From: Phycisphaerales bacterium
GTDB lineage: Bacteria; Planctomycetota; Phycisphaerae; UBA1845
Direction of reading: 5' to 3'
Length of the DNA: 64,000 nt
NCBI GenBank assembly: GCA_020639115.1
Contig: JACKHG010000003.1
Span: 296,367-360,366 of the forward strand
A program made the position numbers and the translations under genes. The notes under the pieces were generated by a model. That model worked only from the letters and a program-made list of their open reading frames with translations, did no database searches and was not told the origin of the DNA. Position 1 is the first letter of the stretch; each line of letters opens with the position of its first letter. Of the stretch, positions 1 through 9,855 are shown piece by piece.

Positions 1-1580
1 GTCTTGCCGCTGCCGTTGGCCCCCACGATCGCGACCGTCTCGCCGCGCTCGATCTGCACCGACACGCCGCGCAACGCCGGCGTCGTCGTATTGGGATAAG
101 TGAACGTGACGTTCTCGAAGGAGATGTCGCGCGACAGCGGTGACAACGTGACGGCGCCCTCCTGCAGCTCCGTCTCCTCCTCCGCATCGACCACGTCGAA
201 GATGCGCGTGGCCGCCGCCCCGCTGCGCATCACCCGCGGATAAACGTCGGAAAGCTTGCGCAGCGGATCGATCAGCATGCCCAGCAGCACCACCAGCGTC
301 ACGAAATCCTCGAGCTGCACGTGGTTCAGAATTACCTGCCCGCCCAGCCAGATGGTGACGGCTGCGATGCCGATCACCGCCAGCACCTCCAGCAGCGGCT
401 TGAGAAACGCCTCGAGCCGCGCAATCCGCAGCAGGTGCTTGAACATCTTGCGGTCGATCTGCCACAACCGCTTGCGCTCGACGCGCTCCGCCCCGTACGA
501 CTTCACCACGCCGATCGCGTGCAGCGTCGAGCTCAACGCCCCGATCATCAGGCCGTAGGCCTGCAGCAGGCGCTTGTTCGCCTTGCGGATCTTGCGCCCC
601 ACGATCCAGAACAACAGCATCGCCAGCGGCGCCACGATCAGCAGCAGCAGCGTCAGCCGCGCATCCAGCCACAGCGCCGCGATGAGCAGGAAAAGCGCCT
701 TCACCGGCTCGCAGAGCAGCTTGCTGTACAGCGCCAGCAACCCACGCTGAATCTCCTGCGCATCCTGCACGAATCGCGACACCAGGTCGGAAACGTCCGT
801 CGCGAAAAAGTCCATCGGCAGACGCAGCACCTTGCGGTAGAGCGTCCGCCGCAGATCCATCACGCCGCGAAAAACGCCAATCGAAAGGTAATACTCCGCG
901 AAAAACCGTCCGACGCTCGACAGGATCGCCACGACCACCACGCCGCCCAGCAACCAGGCGAGCGTGCGCACCCGATCCTCCGGCGTCCGCGCCCGCGGAA
1001 TGATCGACGTCGCCCCGCGAATCATCCGCCATTTGAACGGCGCGTCGCGCAGCGGAACCGTCACCGTCCGCCGCTCACCGATCGCACCGTCCGCGGGCTC
1101 GATGCGCAGCTCGATCGCGACGGCGTCGCGATCCTTCGTTACGAGTTCCTGCAGACGTGAGGCGTCCTCGATCGGCTGATCCGCGGCCGCCGGAGCAGCC
1201 CCCGGCGCCACGAGCCGAAAACTCTCGATCCGGTCGCGGTAATCCAGCAGCGCGGGCTTCCCATCCTCGACCTTGGGCGGCTTGGTCACCCGCAACGATC
1301 CACGCTCCCAGTCGAGCTTCGCGTGCATCCGCGCGTCGGTAACCGACTGATCCACCCAGCCGTGCAGCCCCTCCTCCGTCAGCATCACCTTGAGGACCGG
1401 CAGCACGCCTACGATGCTCACCGAGTGCAGCAGGCCGTACACGATCGAACCGATCAGCCCGATCAACAGAAAACGCCGATGCGGCCAGACCAGTGCAACC
1501 ATCCGCCGGAACTCCGGCGTCATGATCCGGCCGCCTGGGGCGCGGTGCTTCTCGTCAGCAGTGATAAGGACGGGGTCCAT
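1..1580 (-). CDS. ABC exporter, permease-ATPase half-transporter (3' end outside window)
   Basis: The gene runs off the left edge, so about 526 codons are visible. A first membrane helix lies near residues 37-66, a second near 207-232, and more follow, the layout of an MsbA/LmrA-type half exporter with an N-terminal permease and C-terminal ATPase. The visible end carries the P-loop GANGSGK from residue 520; Walker B and the signature motif are outside. Between helices 1 and 2 sits an unusual soluble insert of about 140 residues, predicted to be extracytoplasmic. The start is the ATG at 1578-1580; an in-frame ATG at 1521-1523 is possible. A lipoprotein gene ends 30 bp upstream on the same strand, so the two are probably co-transcribed. 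The substrate cannot be told from sequence. Confidence 0.9.
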   Translation of the reverse strand, partial: MDPVLITADEKHRAPGGRIMTPEFRRMVALVWPHRRFLLIGLIGSIVYGLLHSVSIVGVLPVLKVMLTEEGLHGWVDQSVTDARMHAKLDWERGSLRVTKPPKVEDGKPALLDYRDRIESFRLVAPGAAPAAADQPIEDASRLQELVTKDRDAVAIELRIEPADGAIGERRTVTVPLRDAPFKWRMIRGATSIIPRARTPEDRVRTLAWLLGGVVVVAILSSVGRFFAEYYLSIGVFRGVMDLRRTLYRKVLRLPMDFFATDVSDLVSRFVQDAQEIQRGLLALYSKLLCEPVKALFLLIAALWLDARLTLLLLIVAPLAMLLFWIVGRKIRKANKRLLQAYGLMIGALSSTLHAIGVVKSYGAERVERKRLWQIDRKMFKHLLRIARLEAFLKPLLEVLAVIGIAAVTIWLGGQVILNHVQLEDFVTLVVLLGMLIDPLRKLSDVYPRVMRSGAAATRIFDVVDAEEETELQEGAVTLSPLSRDISFENVTFTYPNTTTPALRGVSVQIERGETVAIVGANGSGK

Positions 1581-1610
1581 GATCGGTCGGTGGTTCCTGG
1601 CGTGCCGCGA

Positions 1611-2210
1611 CTAGGACGTGGCTGCGTCCGCTGAATCGACTCCGTTCGAGGAGGCTGCCGCAGCCTCTTCGCGCTCGCGGGCGTACCGGGCCTTGAGGGC
1701 CTGCACTTCCTTGCGCGGCGGGGTGGCGACGCGCCATGCGCCCGTCTCCTTGCGGAGCAGCAGGACGATGTCCCGCTTGGGTTGAGGCACCTGCTTGGGA
1801 TCCAGTTCGACGAGGCAGTGCACGAGGTAGACGATCTCGTCGTCCGGCGTACGTCGCTTCATCACGTCCAGGATGGTCACCTTCTGGGTTGCGGCGAAGC
1901 CCCGCTCGAACTCCTGCTGTCCGATGGGCTCCTCGAGGGCACTCCAGAGCAACCGAAACGCCTCGTAGTTGGGCTTGCCGTGCTTGTCCTTGGACATGCA
2001 GACCGAGATGGCCTTGCGGATGAACGCGTTCACCTCGGGGTCGTCCGCCTGCACATCGGGCGGAAAGGAGACGAGCGCCGCCTGCGGCGTGGCAGCTGGG
2101 CTACGGCCGCCGGACGACGCAGACGCTCCGTCGCTGCGTTCGCAGCCAGCCATCAGCGCTGCGGTGAGCAGGGCTGTCAGCAGGGTCGCGGCGCGGGCGG
2201 AGTCGTTCAT
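1611..2210 (-). CDS. Small exported lipoprotein of unknown function
   Basis: This 199-residue protein begins with a short hydrophobic signal and a lipobox, LMAGC, with the acceptor cysteine at residue 23, so it should be lipid-anchored after export. No domain is recognised in the mature part, which is rich in charged residues and predicted to be soluble. I use the ATG at 2208-2210 because it gives a normal signal length; an in-frame start at 2231 adds seven residues. It lies immediately upstream of the ABC exporter gene on the same strand and may be an accessory of that transporter, an inference from position only. Confidence 0.7.
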   Translation of the reverse strand: MNDSARAATLLTALLTAALMAGCERSDGASASSGGRSPAATPQAALVSFPPDVQADDPEVNAFIRKAISVCMSKDKHGKPNYEAFRLLWSALEEPIGQQEFERGFAATQKVTILDVMKRRTPDDEIVYLVHCLVELDPKQVPQPKRDIVLLLRKETGAWRVATPPRKEVQALKARYAREREEAAAASSNGVDSADAATS

Positions 2211-2404
2211 AAGTCCAGAAATCATAAGCAATTCCCGATAACATCCAGGGTGGCGGCATGATAGCCGCGGGTGCGGATGGCGGCAAACACGCCCGCCGGT
2301 GGCTGCTCAACCCAGTTCGAACCGGGCGACGCGAGGTTCGCCCGTGGTGACAAGACCCGACAGGCGGCGACGAATTCCGACCGCGGCGACGGGCGCCTTG
2401 CGCT

Positions 2405-2418
2405 AAACTGCGCAGTTT
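2405..2418. promoter_or_regulatory. 14-bp perfect palindrome in a divergent promoter region
   Basis: AAACTGCGCAGTTT is a perfect palindrome in the spacer between the divergent lipoprotein and metalloprotease genes, 56 bp upstream of the protease start. It could be a regulator site. Only one copy was noticed, so this is a weak call. Confidence 0.3.
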
Positions 2419-2473
2419 GGGTGCAGTATAGCGGCCCACATTCGATATTCCCGGACCCCGAAGGAGTTTCTTC

Positions 2474-5167
2474 ATGTACGAGTCCCAACGGATAGCGCTC
2501 GCTCGCGGCTGGCGCGTGATGCTCGCGGCAGCGCTGGCGGTACTGGTGGTCGCGGCTGTCCCGGCGGCGCGGGCCGCCGACGAGCCGCAGGAAAAGCCCG
2601 ACTATCCGCCGTTCGACAAGGTCATCGAGGACTACGAGGCCATCGATGGGTTCTTCCCGCTCTACTACAAGGAGAAGACCGACAGCCTGCTGGCGGTGAT
2701 CCCCAAGAGCATGATCGGGCAGGACTTCCTGATCTCGCGCAGCATCGCCGCGGGCGGCAACTTCACCGGCTACCAGTTCGGCCACACCCTGGTGCGCTGG
2801 GAGGAGTTCAACAAGAAGCTGCTGCTCGTCGAGCCGGAGCTCCGCCGTATCCGCAACAAGAAATCCGAGATCGAGGACGTGATCGACCGCACCTACACCG
2901 ACCACGTCATGCTCGTCACGCCGATCGTGACCAAGCGCGGCAACGATCCCGTCGTCGATCTCGACACGGTGTTCAAACGCGACCCCGACAACCTCGGCCG
3001 CATGTTCGGCGGGCGGATGGACCCCTCCATCAGCAAGTGGGCCGAGCGCAAGGCGTTCAAGGACAACCTCGAACTCGCCGTCGAGGGCGTCTTCATGAAC
3101 GGCGACGGCGGCGACAAGGTCACGATGCACTACAGCATCTCCCGCCTGCCCAAGAGCGACTACGAGCCGCGCGAGGCCGACGAACGCATCGGCTTTTTCC
3201 TTACTGCCCGGCAGGACTGGACCGCGCCCCACGACGCGGACACGACTTTCAAACGCTACATCAACCGCTGGCACCTGCGCAAGGCCGAGCCCGACAAGGC
3301 CATTTCCGACGTGCACCCGGACGACCAGATCGTCTTCTACATCGAGAAGACCGTGCCGGTGAAGTTCCGCCGCTACATCCGCGAGGGCATCCTGCTCTGG
3401 AACAAGGCGTTCGAGAAGGCCGGACTCCGCAACGCGATGGCCGTGCGCCAGCAGACCGACTCGAACGAGTTCGCCAACCTCGACCCCGAGGACGTGAACT
3501 ACAACTTTTTCCGCTGGATCGTCAGCGGGCGGTCGTTCGCGATGGGGCCGAGCCGGGCGAACCCGCTGACCGGCGAGATCCTCGACGCCGACATCATCAT
3601 GGACGACTCGATGGCGCGCGTCTGGTACAACCGCTACGACAACCTGCTGGCCCGCGGGCCGGCCAGCGCCGACGACGCCAGGCTGAACGCATTCCTCGAC
3701 ACCCACAGCCAGTGGAACTACGAGCCAGCGGCTGAGCGGCTGATGCCGGGCCTCATGGGCCTCCAGGACGAGCAGACCGGCTTCGAGCCGGAGGCGCTCA
3801 AGCTGCTCGCGAAGTTCCAGCCGCAGGGCCTCTGCACCTACGCCAACGGCGTGGCCCACGAGATGTGCCTGGGGGCGGCGCTGCTCGCAGCCAGTCCCGA
3901 GCCGGGCGTCGGCCGCGACGAATTCGTCGGGCAGTGGATCAAGCTGGTCGCGTGCCACGAGGTCGGCCACACGCTCGGCCTGCGCCACAACTTCAAGGCC
4001 AGCTCCTGGAAGACGCTCGACGAGATCCTCGCCAACAACGACCCGAACGTGCCGACCACCGCGTCGGTCATGGACTACAACCCGGGCGTGTACAACGTGG
4101 ACCGGTCGATGCGCAAGCTGTACCTGAGCCAGACCGTCGGCCCCTACGACGAACTGGCCATCGAGTACGGCTACCGCGTGCCGGCCTCCGGCGAGAAGGA
4201 AGGCGAGATGCTGTCGAAGATCGCCTCCAAGGTCGCCGAGGAGGGGCTCGATTTCGCGACCGACGAGAACGCCAGCTACCTCGCCCCGGACCCGCTGGTC
4301 AACACCTACGACAACACCAGCAATCCGCTCGAATGGGCGGAATACCGCATGGGCCTCGTCGACAGCCTGCGCAAGGACATGACCGACTGGGCGGTGAAGG
4401 ACGGCGAAAGCTACGAGCATCTGCGCCGCACGTTTGACATGCTCATGTTCGAGTACAGCCGCTCCGCCCGGTTCGCGGCCCGGCTGATCGGCGGGCAGTA
4501 CCTGCACCGTGATTTCCGCGGCGACCCGAACGCGCGTCCGCCGATCGAGATCGTCCCGGTGGCGCAGCAGCAGGCGGCCCTGGACTTCGTGAATCGGCGG
4601 GTCTTCGCGGCGAACGCGTTCGAATTCGACCCCGGCCTGCTCAACCACCTGGCGCCGGGGCGCTGGCGGCACTGGGGCAGCGACGCGTACGACGCGCAGG
4701 AGGACTACCCCCTGCACGACCGCGTGCTCGCCGTGCAGTACTGGGTGCTCTTCCACATCACCAACCCGGTGACGGTGCGGCGCGTCTACGACGCCGAGCT
4801 GAAGGTACCCGCCGGTGAGGATGCGCTGACGCTCAACGACCTGCTCACCGACGTAACCAACTCGATCTGGTCGGACCTGGATGTCAACTGCGGCAAGCAG
4901 TGCACACCGCGGACGCCGTTCCTGCAGAGCATCCGCCGCAACCTGCAGCGCGAACACGTGCGGACGCTGTCGCGGATCGTGCTGTCGCAGGAGAACGGGG
5001 AATACCCGGCGGACGCGATCGCGGTGGCGCGGATGACGCTCACCAAGCTGCAGGAGCGGCTGAGCGAGCGTGCGGGCGACAAGTACCTGGACCCCGCGAC
5101 GCGGGCCCACTTCGTGGACACCCAGGCGCGGATCTCCAAGGCCCTCGACGCCGGCTACGAGCTGTAG
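2474..5167 (+). CDS. Secreted zinc metalloprotease, DUF5117/DUF5118-type metzincin
   Basis: The 897-residue product starts with a signal peptide (cleavage after the ARA near residue 35). It carries the metzincin zinc site HEVGHTLGLRH at residues 495-505, with H495, H499 and H505 as ligands and E496 as general base, followed by a Met-turn SVMDY with the methionine at residue 533. The long N-terminal part fits the DUF5118/DUF5117 domains that precede this catalytic domain in a family of large bacterial zinc proteases. A ribosome-binding site AAGGAG lies 7 nt before the ATG. The gene is monocistronic, divergent from the lipoprotein gene and convergent with the VWA gene 13 bp downstream. Export with a complete active site suggests a working periplasmic or secreted peptidase; its substrate is unknown. 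Confidence 0.9.
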   Translation: MYESQRIALARGWRVMLAAALAVLVVAAVPAARAADEPQEKPDYPPFDKVIEDYEAIDGFFPLYYKEKTDSLLAVIPKSMIGQDFLISRSIAAGGNFTGYQFGHTLVRWEEFNKKLLLVEPELRRIRNKKSEIEDVIDRTYTDHVMLVTPIVTKRGNDPVVDLDTVFKRDPDNLGRMFGGRMDPSISKWAERKAFKDNLELAVEGVFMNGDGGDKVTMHYSISRLPKSDYEPREADERIGFFLTARQDWTAPHDADTTFKRYINRWHLRKAEPDKAISDVHPDDQIVFYIEKTVPVKFRRYIREGILLWNKAFEKAGLRNAMAVRQQTDSNEFANLDPEDVNYNFFRWIVSGRSFAMGPSRANPLTGEILDADIIMDDSMARVWYNRYDNLLARGPASADDARLNAFLDTHSQWNYEPAAERLMPGLMGLQDEQTGFEPEALKLLAKFQPQGLCTYANGVAHEMCLGAALLAASPEPGVGRDEFVGQWIKLVACHEVGHTLGLRHNFKASSWKTLDEILANNDPNVPTTASVMDYNPGVYNVDRSMRKLYLSQTVGPYDELAIEYGYRVPASGEKEGEMLSKIASKVAEEGLDFATDENASYLAPDPLVNTYDNTSNPLEWAEYRMGLVDSLRKDMTDWAVKDGESYEHLRRTFDMLMFEYSRSARFAARLIGGQYLHRDFRGDPNARPPIEIVPVAQQQAALDFVNRRVFAANAFEFDPGLLNHLAPGRWRHWGSDAYDAQEDYPLHDRVLAVQYWVLFHITNPVTVRRVYDAELKVPAGEDALTLNDLLTDVTNSIWSDLDVNCGKQCTPRTPFLQSIRRNLQREHVRTLSRIVLSQENGEYPADAIAVARMTLTKLQERLSERAGDKYLDPATRAHFVDTQARISKALDAGYEL

Positions 5168-5180
5168 GTTTTTCCCATAT

Positions 5181-8100
5181 TCAACCGTGCTGATCTTCGC
5201 CGGGTCCGTCAAGCTCCTGACGGGCCCGGCGTTTTGCGCGCAGCAGCCGGGCGCGGGCGTCGCCCGCGTCGGCGGGCTCAGCCGTAGCGGATGTTGGCGT
5301 GTCGGGCCGTGGCGGCTTCACCGGCGGAGCCGACGGTGCAGGTGGATCGAGCGTTGTGAACGGCAGGTCGGTGGCCTCCGCGGGTCGCGGACCGGGGCCG
5401 CGTTCGCCCGCGACATTACTACCCGCGACGCTGCTGCCGGGCGGGCTGGCTTGTGATCCGGCCAACTCCGCAGCGCGACGCTCGGCTGCCTCGCTGCGCA
5501 GGCGTCGGCGCGTGCGCCGCAGGGTCGCGGTCGTGGCAGCCGCCTCGGGCGCGCCGTGAACCAACCCGGCGATGAAGCGGCGGCTGAACGCGACGACGTC
5601 GGCGGGCTCGACGGCGATGCGGCGGACCGCCACGTCGGCGAGGAAGCACACCAGGGCGAGGCGCACGAGCAGCTCCCAGACCGGTTTCGTGATTTCCACG
5701 GTGCGGCGGCTCCACGGCTCGTAGACCGCCTGCGGCGTCTCGGGGTAAAGCACGCGGCCGCCCGTGGCCCGGGCCATCTCCGCAAGGGCCTGCTCGTTCG
5801 ATTGCCGATCGCGGTACTCGGCTGCATACGGCACGGTCACGCTGGTCTGTACGCTGCCGGTGCGGTTGGCGCCGTCGGCGTGCCAGGCGTAGGCGGCGCG
5901 GACGATGTAGCTGCCGGCCTGCCCGGTGGGGAATTCCCCCTCATAGCGGCCGAGGCCGACGGGCTTGAGGTCGAGCGGCCGCGGCTGGTGGTCCGGGCCG
6001 ACGACCGCGCCGGTGATGCGCAGGCCGCCGCGCACCAGTCCGATGGCGTCGTACGCCTCGAGCGTGACGCGGGCCCGGTCCCCGTCGCGCGCCACGCGCA
6101 CGTCGAAGTCGGTCGCGTCGGGGGAGCGGGCGGTCCAGCGGGCAGCCTGGCTCCAGAACTTGGAAAAACCCGACCAGGGCGTCCAGTCGCGGCCCCAGCG
6201 CGGCCACATGCCGCTGGTGAACGCCACGGACCTCCCGAGCCCGACCTGCCAGTGCGCCAGGATCGGATCGACCCCTTCGTCGGTCGCGCGCAGCAGCGGC
6301 ACGGTCGCGAGCGGGCGGGCGGAGGTCACGTCGTAGCCGTAGAGCGGAGGCAGATCGGTCGCCGCAATCCCGCTGACAATCGGCGACTGCAGTCCGCCGC
6401 GCAGGGCAGGCACGAACTGGCGTTGGTACGTGCCGGAGCGGCCGGCGAGGACCGTTTCGCGGACGAAGATCTGCGGCAGGGGGGCTGCATCGCTGGTGGC
6501 GTACATCCGCCCGCCGGTGATCTTCGCGATGCGCGTGAGCAGCGCCGTGTCCGTGTCGGCCCCGATGCCGATCGCGCTGACCGTGATGTTGTCGGCGGCG
6601 AGCTGCCGGGCGATCCCGTCGAAATCGCCGGGGATCGACTGGCCGTCGGTGAGCAAGATGATATGGCGGACGTTGGTGTCCGCGCCGCGCAGCGCCCGGG
6701 CCGCCTCGACGAGCGCGGGGTACATGTCCGTGCCGCCGCCGGATCCGATGTGTGTGAGCCGGCGCTGAATGCCCGCCTTGTTCTCGCAGGGCATGAGGGG
6801 AACCACCCACTGCGTGTCGCCGGCGAAGGCGAGCACCCCGATGCGGTCGAGCCCGCCGAGCAGGCCGATCGCGCCGCCCGCAGCCTGCTTGGCCCGCTCG
6901 ATCTTCTCGCCCATCATCGAGCCGGAGCGATCGATCACGATCACCATGCTCAGGCTGAGCAGTTGCAGCTTCTTGCGATCGGTGACGACGGGAAGAACCT
7001 CCTCGAGCGGGGCGCGGTAGTAACCGCCGACGCCGAAGGCGTTGTCGCCGCCGACGGTGATCAGCCCGCCGCCCAGGTCACGCACGTAGGCCGCCAGCGT
7101 CTCCTGCTGGTTTTCACCCAGGGCGATCGCCGAGACGTTGGAGAGAATCACGAGCGAATAGGCCATCAGCTCAGCCGGGTCGAGCGCGACGCTGTCGACG
7201 TCCGCCACCGTGCAGTCGATGTCGTGCTCCGCGAGGGCGCCCGCCAGCGCCTCAGCCGACGCGCGGGCCTTCCCGCCGCCGGACCCGCCGCCCTCGTGCA
7301 GGATCAGCACGCGGTCGCTTCCGCCGACGATGGTGAAGCTCTCGGCCTGATTGTTGGCGAAGATCGTGTCGGCGTCGGGCGCGTCGGGCGTGAACACGGC
7401 GCGGAAACGGTGCACGCCGCTGTCGGGCAACTGCACGGCCTGCATGAGGCGGTTGAGGCCGGCGTCGAGCGTGACGGGCACGTCGAGTCCGGGCGAATCG
7501 GGGTCGAGATCGATCGGCTGGCCGTTGTGGTAAACCAGGATACGGCCGCTCGTCGGCTTCGTCGCGCGGATGACGAGGCTGAGCTCGACGCGGTCGCCCG
7601 CGCGGGCCTTGGGCGGGGCCATCAGTCGTTCGAACGTCACCTCGTCGCGATGGTTGTACACCAGCGGCAGCACGTCTACGGGCACGCCCTCGGCTGCGAG
7701 GCGCTGGAGTTCCGCCTGGGTGTCGCCGGCATTGGCGTTGCCGTCGGAGATCAGCACGATGCGGCGAGCCGTGTCCACCGGCAGAACCGCGCGAGCCAAC
7801 CGCAGGCCAGCCGCCAGGTTGGTCTGGTCGAGCTGCGGGGCAGCCGCGAGCTGCATCACGCGGAGCGCGGAGTAGGCGGGCTGCTCGATGCGGCCGTCCC
7901 CGGCGCAGGTGACGAGCGCGACGCGATCGTGGTCGGGCCGCATGGTCGCGGTGGCGTCGCGGACGTAATCGAGCCCAGCCTGCTGCAGGGCCTCAGGTAC
8001 GCTGCGCGACGTATCCAGGACGAAGGCGGTGGTGAGATCGTCGGTGCGGCGGACGGACTGGAAGTCCGCCAGGGCGCAGACGATCAGAGTGATGGCCGCC

Positions 8101-8252
8101 GCCCGGAGCGTGAGGGCTACCGTGCGACGCGTGGTGCTGAGCGCACCCAGGGCCCGGTAGCTGGTCATCACCAGCACGGGCACGAGGACCAGCAGCGCGA
8201 GAAACGCGGGCTCATGCGGCTGAAACCAAATGGGCAGTTGCATCGCAGCCAT
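5181..8252 (-). CDS. Membrane VWA protein with glutamine-amidotransferase-like domain
   Basis: The 1023-residue protein starts with two membrane helices (about residues 15-33 and 45-63) and has a further hydrophobic helix about 170 residues before the C-terminus. Two VWA-type segments are visible: a DTSRS metal-site motif at 80-84 and a canonical DRSGS MIDAS at 441-445. Between them, around residues 315-420, is a Rossmann-like stretch with GGGLITVGG, matching the class I glutamine-amidotransferase fold that accompanies VWA in such membrane proteins. The catalytic triad was not identified. The family is common in planctomycetes and resembles BatA/BatB in topology; function is unknown. The start may instead be Met4. 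Its C-terminal tail is disordered, rich in Ala, Pro and Arg. Confidence 0.8.
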   Translation of the reverse strand: MAAMQLPIWFQPHEPAFLALLVLVPVLVMTSYRALGALSTTRRTVALTLRAAAITLIVCALADFQSVRRTDDLTTAFVLDTSRSVPEALQQAGLDYVRDATATMRPDHDRVALVTCAGDGRIEQPAYSALRVMQLAAAPQLDQTNLAAGLRLARAVLPVDTARRIVLISDGNANAGDTQAELQRLAAEGVPVDVLPLVYNHRDEVTFERLMAPPKARAGDRVELSLVIRATKPTSGRILVYHNGQPIDLDPDSPGLDVPVTLDAGLNRLMQAVQLPDSGVHRFRAVFTPDAPDADTIFANNQAESFTIVGGSDRVLILHEGGGSGGGKARASAEALAGALAEHDIDCTVADVDSVALDPAELMAYSLVILSNVSAIALGENQQETLAAYVRDLGGGLITVGGDNAFGVGGYYRAPLEEVLPVVTDRKKLQLLSLSMVIVIDRSGSMMGEKIERAKQAAGGAIGLLGGLDRIGVLAFAGDTQWVVPLMPCENKAGIQRRLTHIGSGGGTDMYPALVEAARALRGADTNVRHIILLTDGQSIPGDFDGIARQLAADNITVSAIGIGADTDTALLTRIAKITGGRMYATSDAAPLPQIFVRETVLAGRSGTYQRQFVPALRGGLQSPIVSGIAATDLPPLYGYDVTSARPLATVPLLRATDEGVDPILAHWQVGLGRSVAFTSGMWPRWGRDWTPWSGFSKFWSQAARWTARSPDATDFDVRVARDGDRARVTLEAYDAIGLVRGGLRITGAVVGPDHQPRPLDLKPVGLGRYEGEFPTGQAGSYIVRAAYAWHADGANRTGSVQTSVTVPYAAEYRDRQSNEQALAEMARATGGRVLYPETPQAVYEPWSRRTVEITKPVWELLVRLALVCFLADVAVRRIAVEPADVVAFSRRFIAGLVHGAPEAAATTATLRRTRRRLRSEAAERRAAELAGSQASPPGSSVAGSNVAGERGPGPRPAEATDLPFTTLDPPAPSAPPVKPPRPDTPTSATAEPADAGDARARLLRAKRRARQELDGPGEDQHG
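5198..5235 (+). terminator. Rho-independent terminator candidate after the metalloprotease gene
   Basis: Arms at 5198-5211 and 5218-5231 pair over 14 bp with one mismatch around a 6-nt loop and are followed by TTTT. The hairpin lies about 30 bp after the protease stop and overlaps the 3' coding end of the convergent VWA gene. Confidence 0.55.
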
Positions 8253-8325
8253 CAGCCGAATGGTACCGGTCGAGCACCCGCGAGGCCACGCGAAGCAGCC
8301 GGAGCGTGCAGGGTCTTACAATCGG

Positions 8326-8360
8326 CCGAAACTCGAAGGTCGAAAGTCGCAAGTCGAAGG
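8326..8360 (+). repeat. Heptamer array, unit TCGAAGG/TCGAAAG
   Basis: Five consecutive 7-nt units (8326, 8333, 8340, 8347, 8354) with one or two changes each. It begins the repeat-dense spacer upstream of the VWA gene. Confidence 0.75.
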
Positions 8361-8406
8361 CCCAACACGGCAGGGCACGCTATTGCCCGCCGCACAGACC
8401 GCCCAT

Positions 8407-8434
8407 CAGAACCCTCCACGCCAGTGGGGGGCCA
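8407..8434 (+). repeat. 28-bp dispersed hairpin repeat, copy 1
   Basis: Begins CAGAACCCTCC and ends GGGGGGCCA. The inner CCNCCAC and GTGGGGGG segments can pair. Near-identical copies are at 33494-33521 (same strand) and 35286-35313 (opposite strand). Each copy is followed, in its own orientation, by a CTCCAGA-type heptamer array. Confidence 0.8.
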
Positions 8435-8572
8435 AGCCGCGCAGCGCGTAGGGCGTGCCGTGCACGCCGCGAATGCCCCGGACTCCGCCGCATGTGCCCC
8501 TCGCCCGGAGGGCGCAAGATGTCAGCCAGGGGCGCCGGCCCCTGGGCCCCAGCCGCGAAGCGGCTGCTGTTC

Positions 8573-8601
8573 CTCCAGACTCCAGACTCCCCGCCTCCAG
8601 A
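8573..8601 (+). repeat. Heptamer array, unit CTCCAGA
   Basis: Units start at 8573, 8580 and 8587, with one 8-nt unit. About 30 bp here are almost identical to the reverse complement of the array at 35124-35156. Confidence 0.75.
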
Positions 8602-9177
8602 CTGCCCTGTGTGGCTTTTCCGCAAACCCGGTGACTATGACGGTAAGCTCTTGGCGACGCGGGGTTTGCGCGTCGCGGGCGGCATCGCACCGGCTGACCG
8701 GCGGGGGCGCGTCGACCGCTCCGGTCGCGCCGGCTGAGGGTATTTCCCTGAATGGACATTGGGTTTTCGGTTAGGATGGAGCGTGGCCGGAGTGCGGGGC
8801 CCGCGGGGCCGAACCTTGCGGGTGGCGCGTTGTCCTGGGGAGAGAGCGGTGGGAACGCGGCGCCGGGAGCGGCTGGCGAGGTTGGCCGGCGGCCCGCGGC
8901 GCAATTCGCCTCTCTGGAGACCGGCCATTCTCAAATGACGTCCCTCGTGCTCCCTGAACCGAGCTTCGCTCCCGTCGTCTGCCTGATCGGTGCGTTGTCC
9001 TTGCGCCGGCGCGCTCGCCAAGCGCACGCACATTCACATCAATAGCATGCCTGCGCCCGCAGGACAGCCCGCGCCGGATCGTGGACAGCTCCCCCGACTA
9101 CTCTTGGCCCGTACCCCGCTCATTCGCAGCCTGGTTCCGGCGGGCCGCCACCGTGGGAACATCTGCCCTCGCCCGCA

Positions 9178-9217
9178 CCTCCGGACTCCAGACTGTCCAC
9201 CTGCCGGCTCCAGACTG
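9178..9217 (+). repeat. Degenerate CTCCAGA heptamer array
   Basis: A second, weaker copy of the CTCCAGA family within the same spacer. CTCCGGA, CTCCAGA and CTGTCCA units are recognisable. Confidence 0.55.
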
Positions 9218-9230
9218 CTCTCCCTCCTCT

Positions 9231-9258
9231 GGCTGACGGCTGAAAGCTGATAGCTGAC
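9231..9258 (+). repeat. Heptamer array, unit AGCTGAT/AGCTGAA
   Basis: Four exact-length heptamers: GGCTGAC, GGCTGAA, AGCTGAT, AGCTGAC. The same family occurs at 15948-15996 and, inverted, at 33045-33086. Confidence 0.8.
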
Positions 9259-9531
9259 CGCTCGCAAATTCTCATTAAAACTAGCGCCCAACCCCGCCAA
9301 TCATGAAGCGCCCGTCAAGTAGTAGAAGGTAGTGAACGCGTGAGAGGAACGGACCCGCGCCGCCCAAGCAGAGCACGGGGCGCAAAGCCCCGTGACCAAC
9401 CCCCCAGGCGCCAGAACGCCAAAAGAACGATGCAGACACGACGAACAGAACAGTTGATCAGAAGAAAGCTGAGCAGGAGACCCGCGCCCAGACCACCCAT
9501 AAACCGCCATAACCCAACTCACCCCGCCCCC

Positions 9532-9606
9532 TCCGTCGCTGCGTCGCTCCGTCGCTTCGTCGCTCCCCCTAATTCGTCATTCGTCACTCGTCATTCTGCA
9601 TTCCCG
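9532..9606 (+). repeat. Two adjoining arrays: octamer TCCGTCGC then heptamer ATTCGTC
   Basis: Positions 9532-9563 hold four octamers (TCCGTCGC with changes in the first two bases). Positions 9572-9606 hold five heptamers of the ATTCGTC/ATTCATC family that also flanks the etfB gene. Confidence 0.8.
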
Positions 9607-9855
9607 TCCTTCGCGCCTTCTTGGTTCAATTACCAATCCAAGCCCTGGAATACTCTTCCGCACGACGCAAAAACCGTATGCGCAGATCAAACCCACTTAT
9701 CAGTGCCACTGCAACGCCTGGCGCTGTCAAAAATAGTGGTGGACCCTCCGCACGACCCCAAGACCAACGTTCAAGCGCTACTGCCAAAAGGCTCTGCAGC
9801 CCCTCGAAGAGCCAACGGAATTCCGCCAAGCATCCCCAGCCCGCCACCACCGCCC

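Noticed and set aside
2222..5212. A 996-codon open frame on the minus strand
   Set aside because: It is exactly antisense to the metzincin gene, has an Arg/His/Val/Asp-biased translation, no recognisable domain, and the plus-strand frame has signal peptide, zinc site and ribosome site.
5556..8774. A 1072-codon open frame on the plus strand
   Set aside because: Antisense to the VWA gene on the minus strand, with a low-complexity Ala/Gly/Arg/Asp translation. The minus frame has clear VWA motifs.
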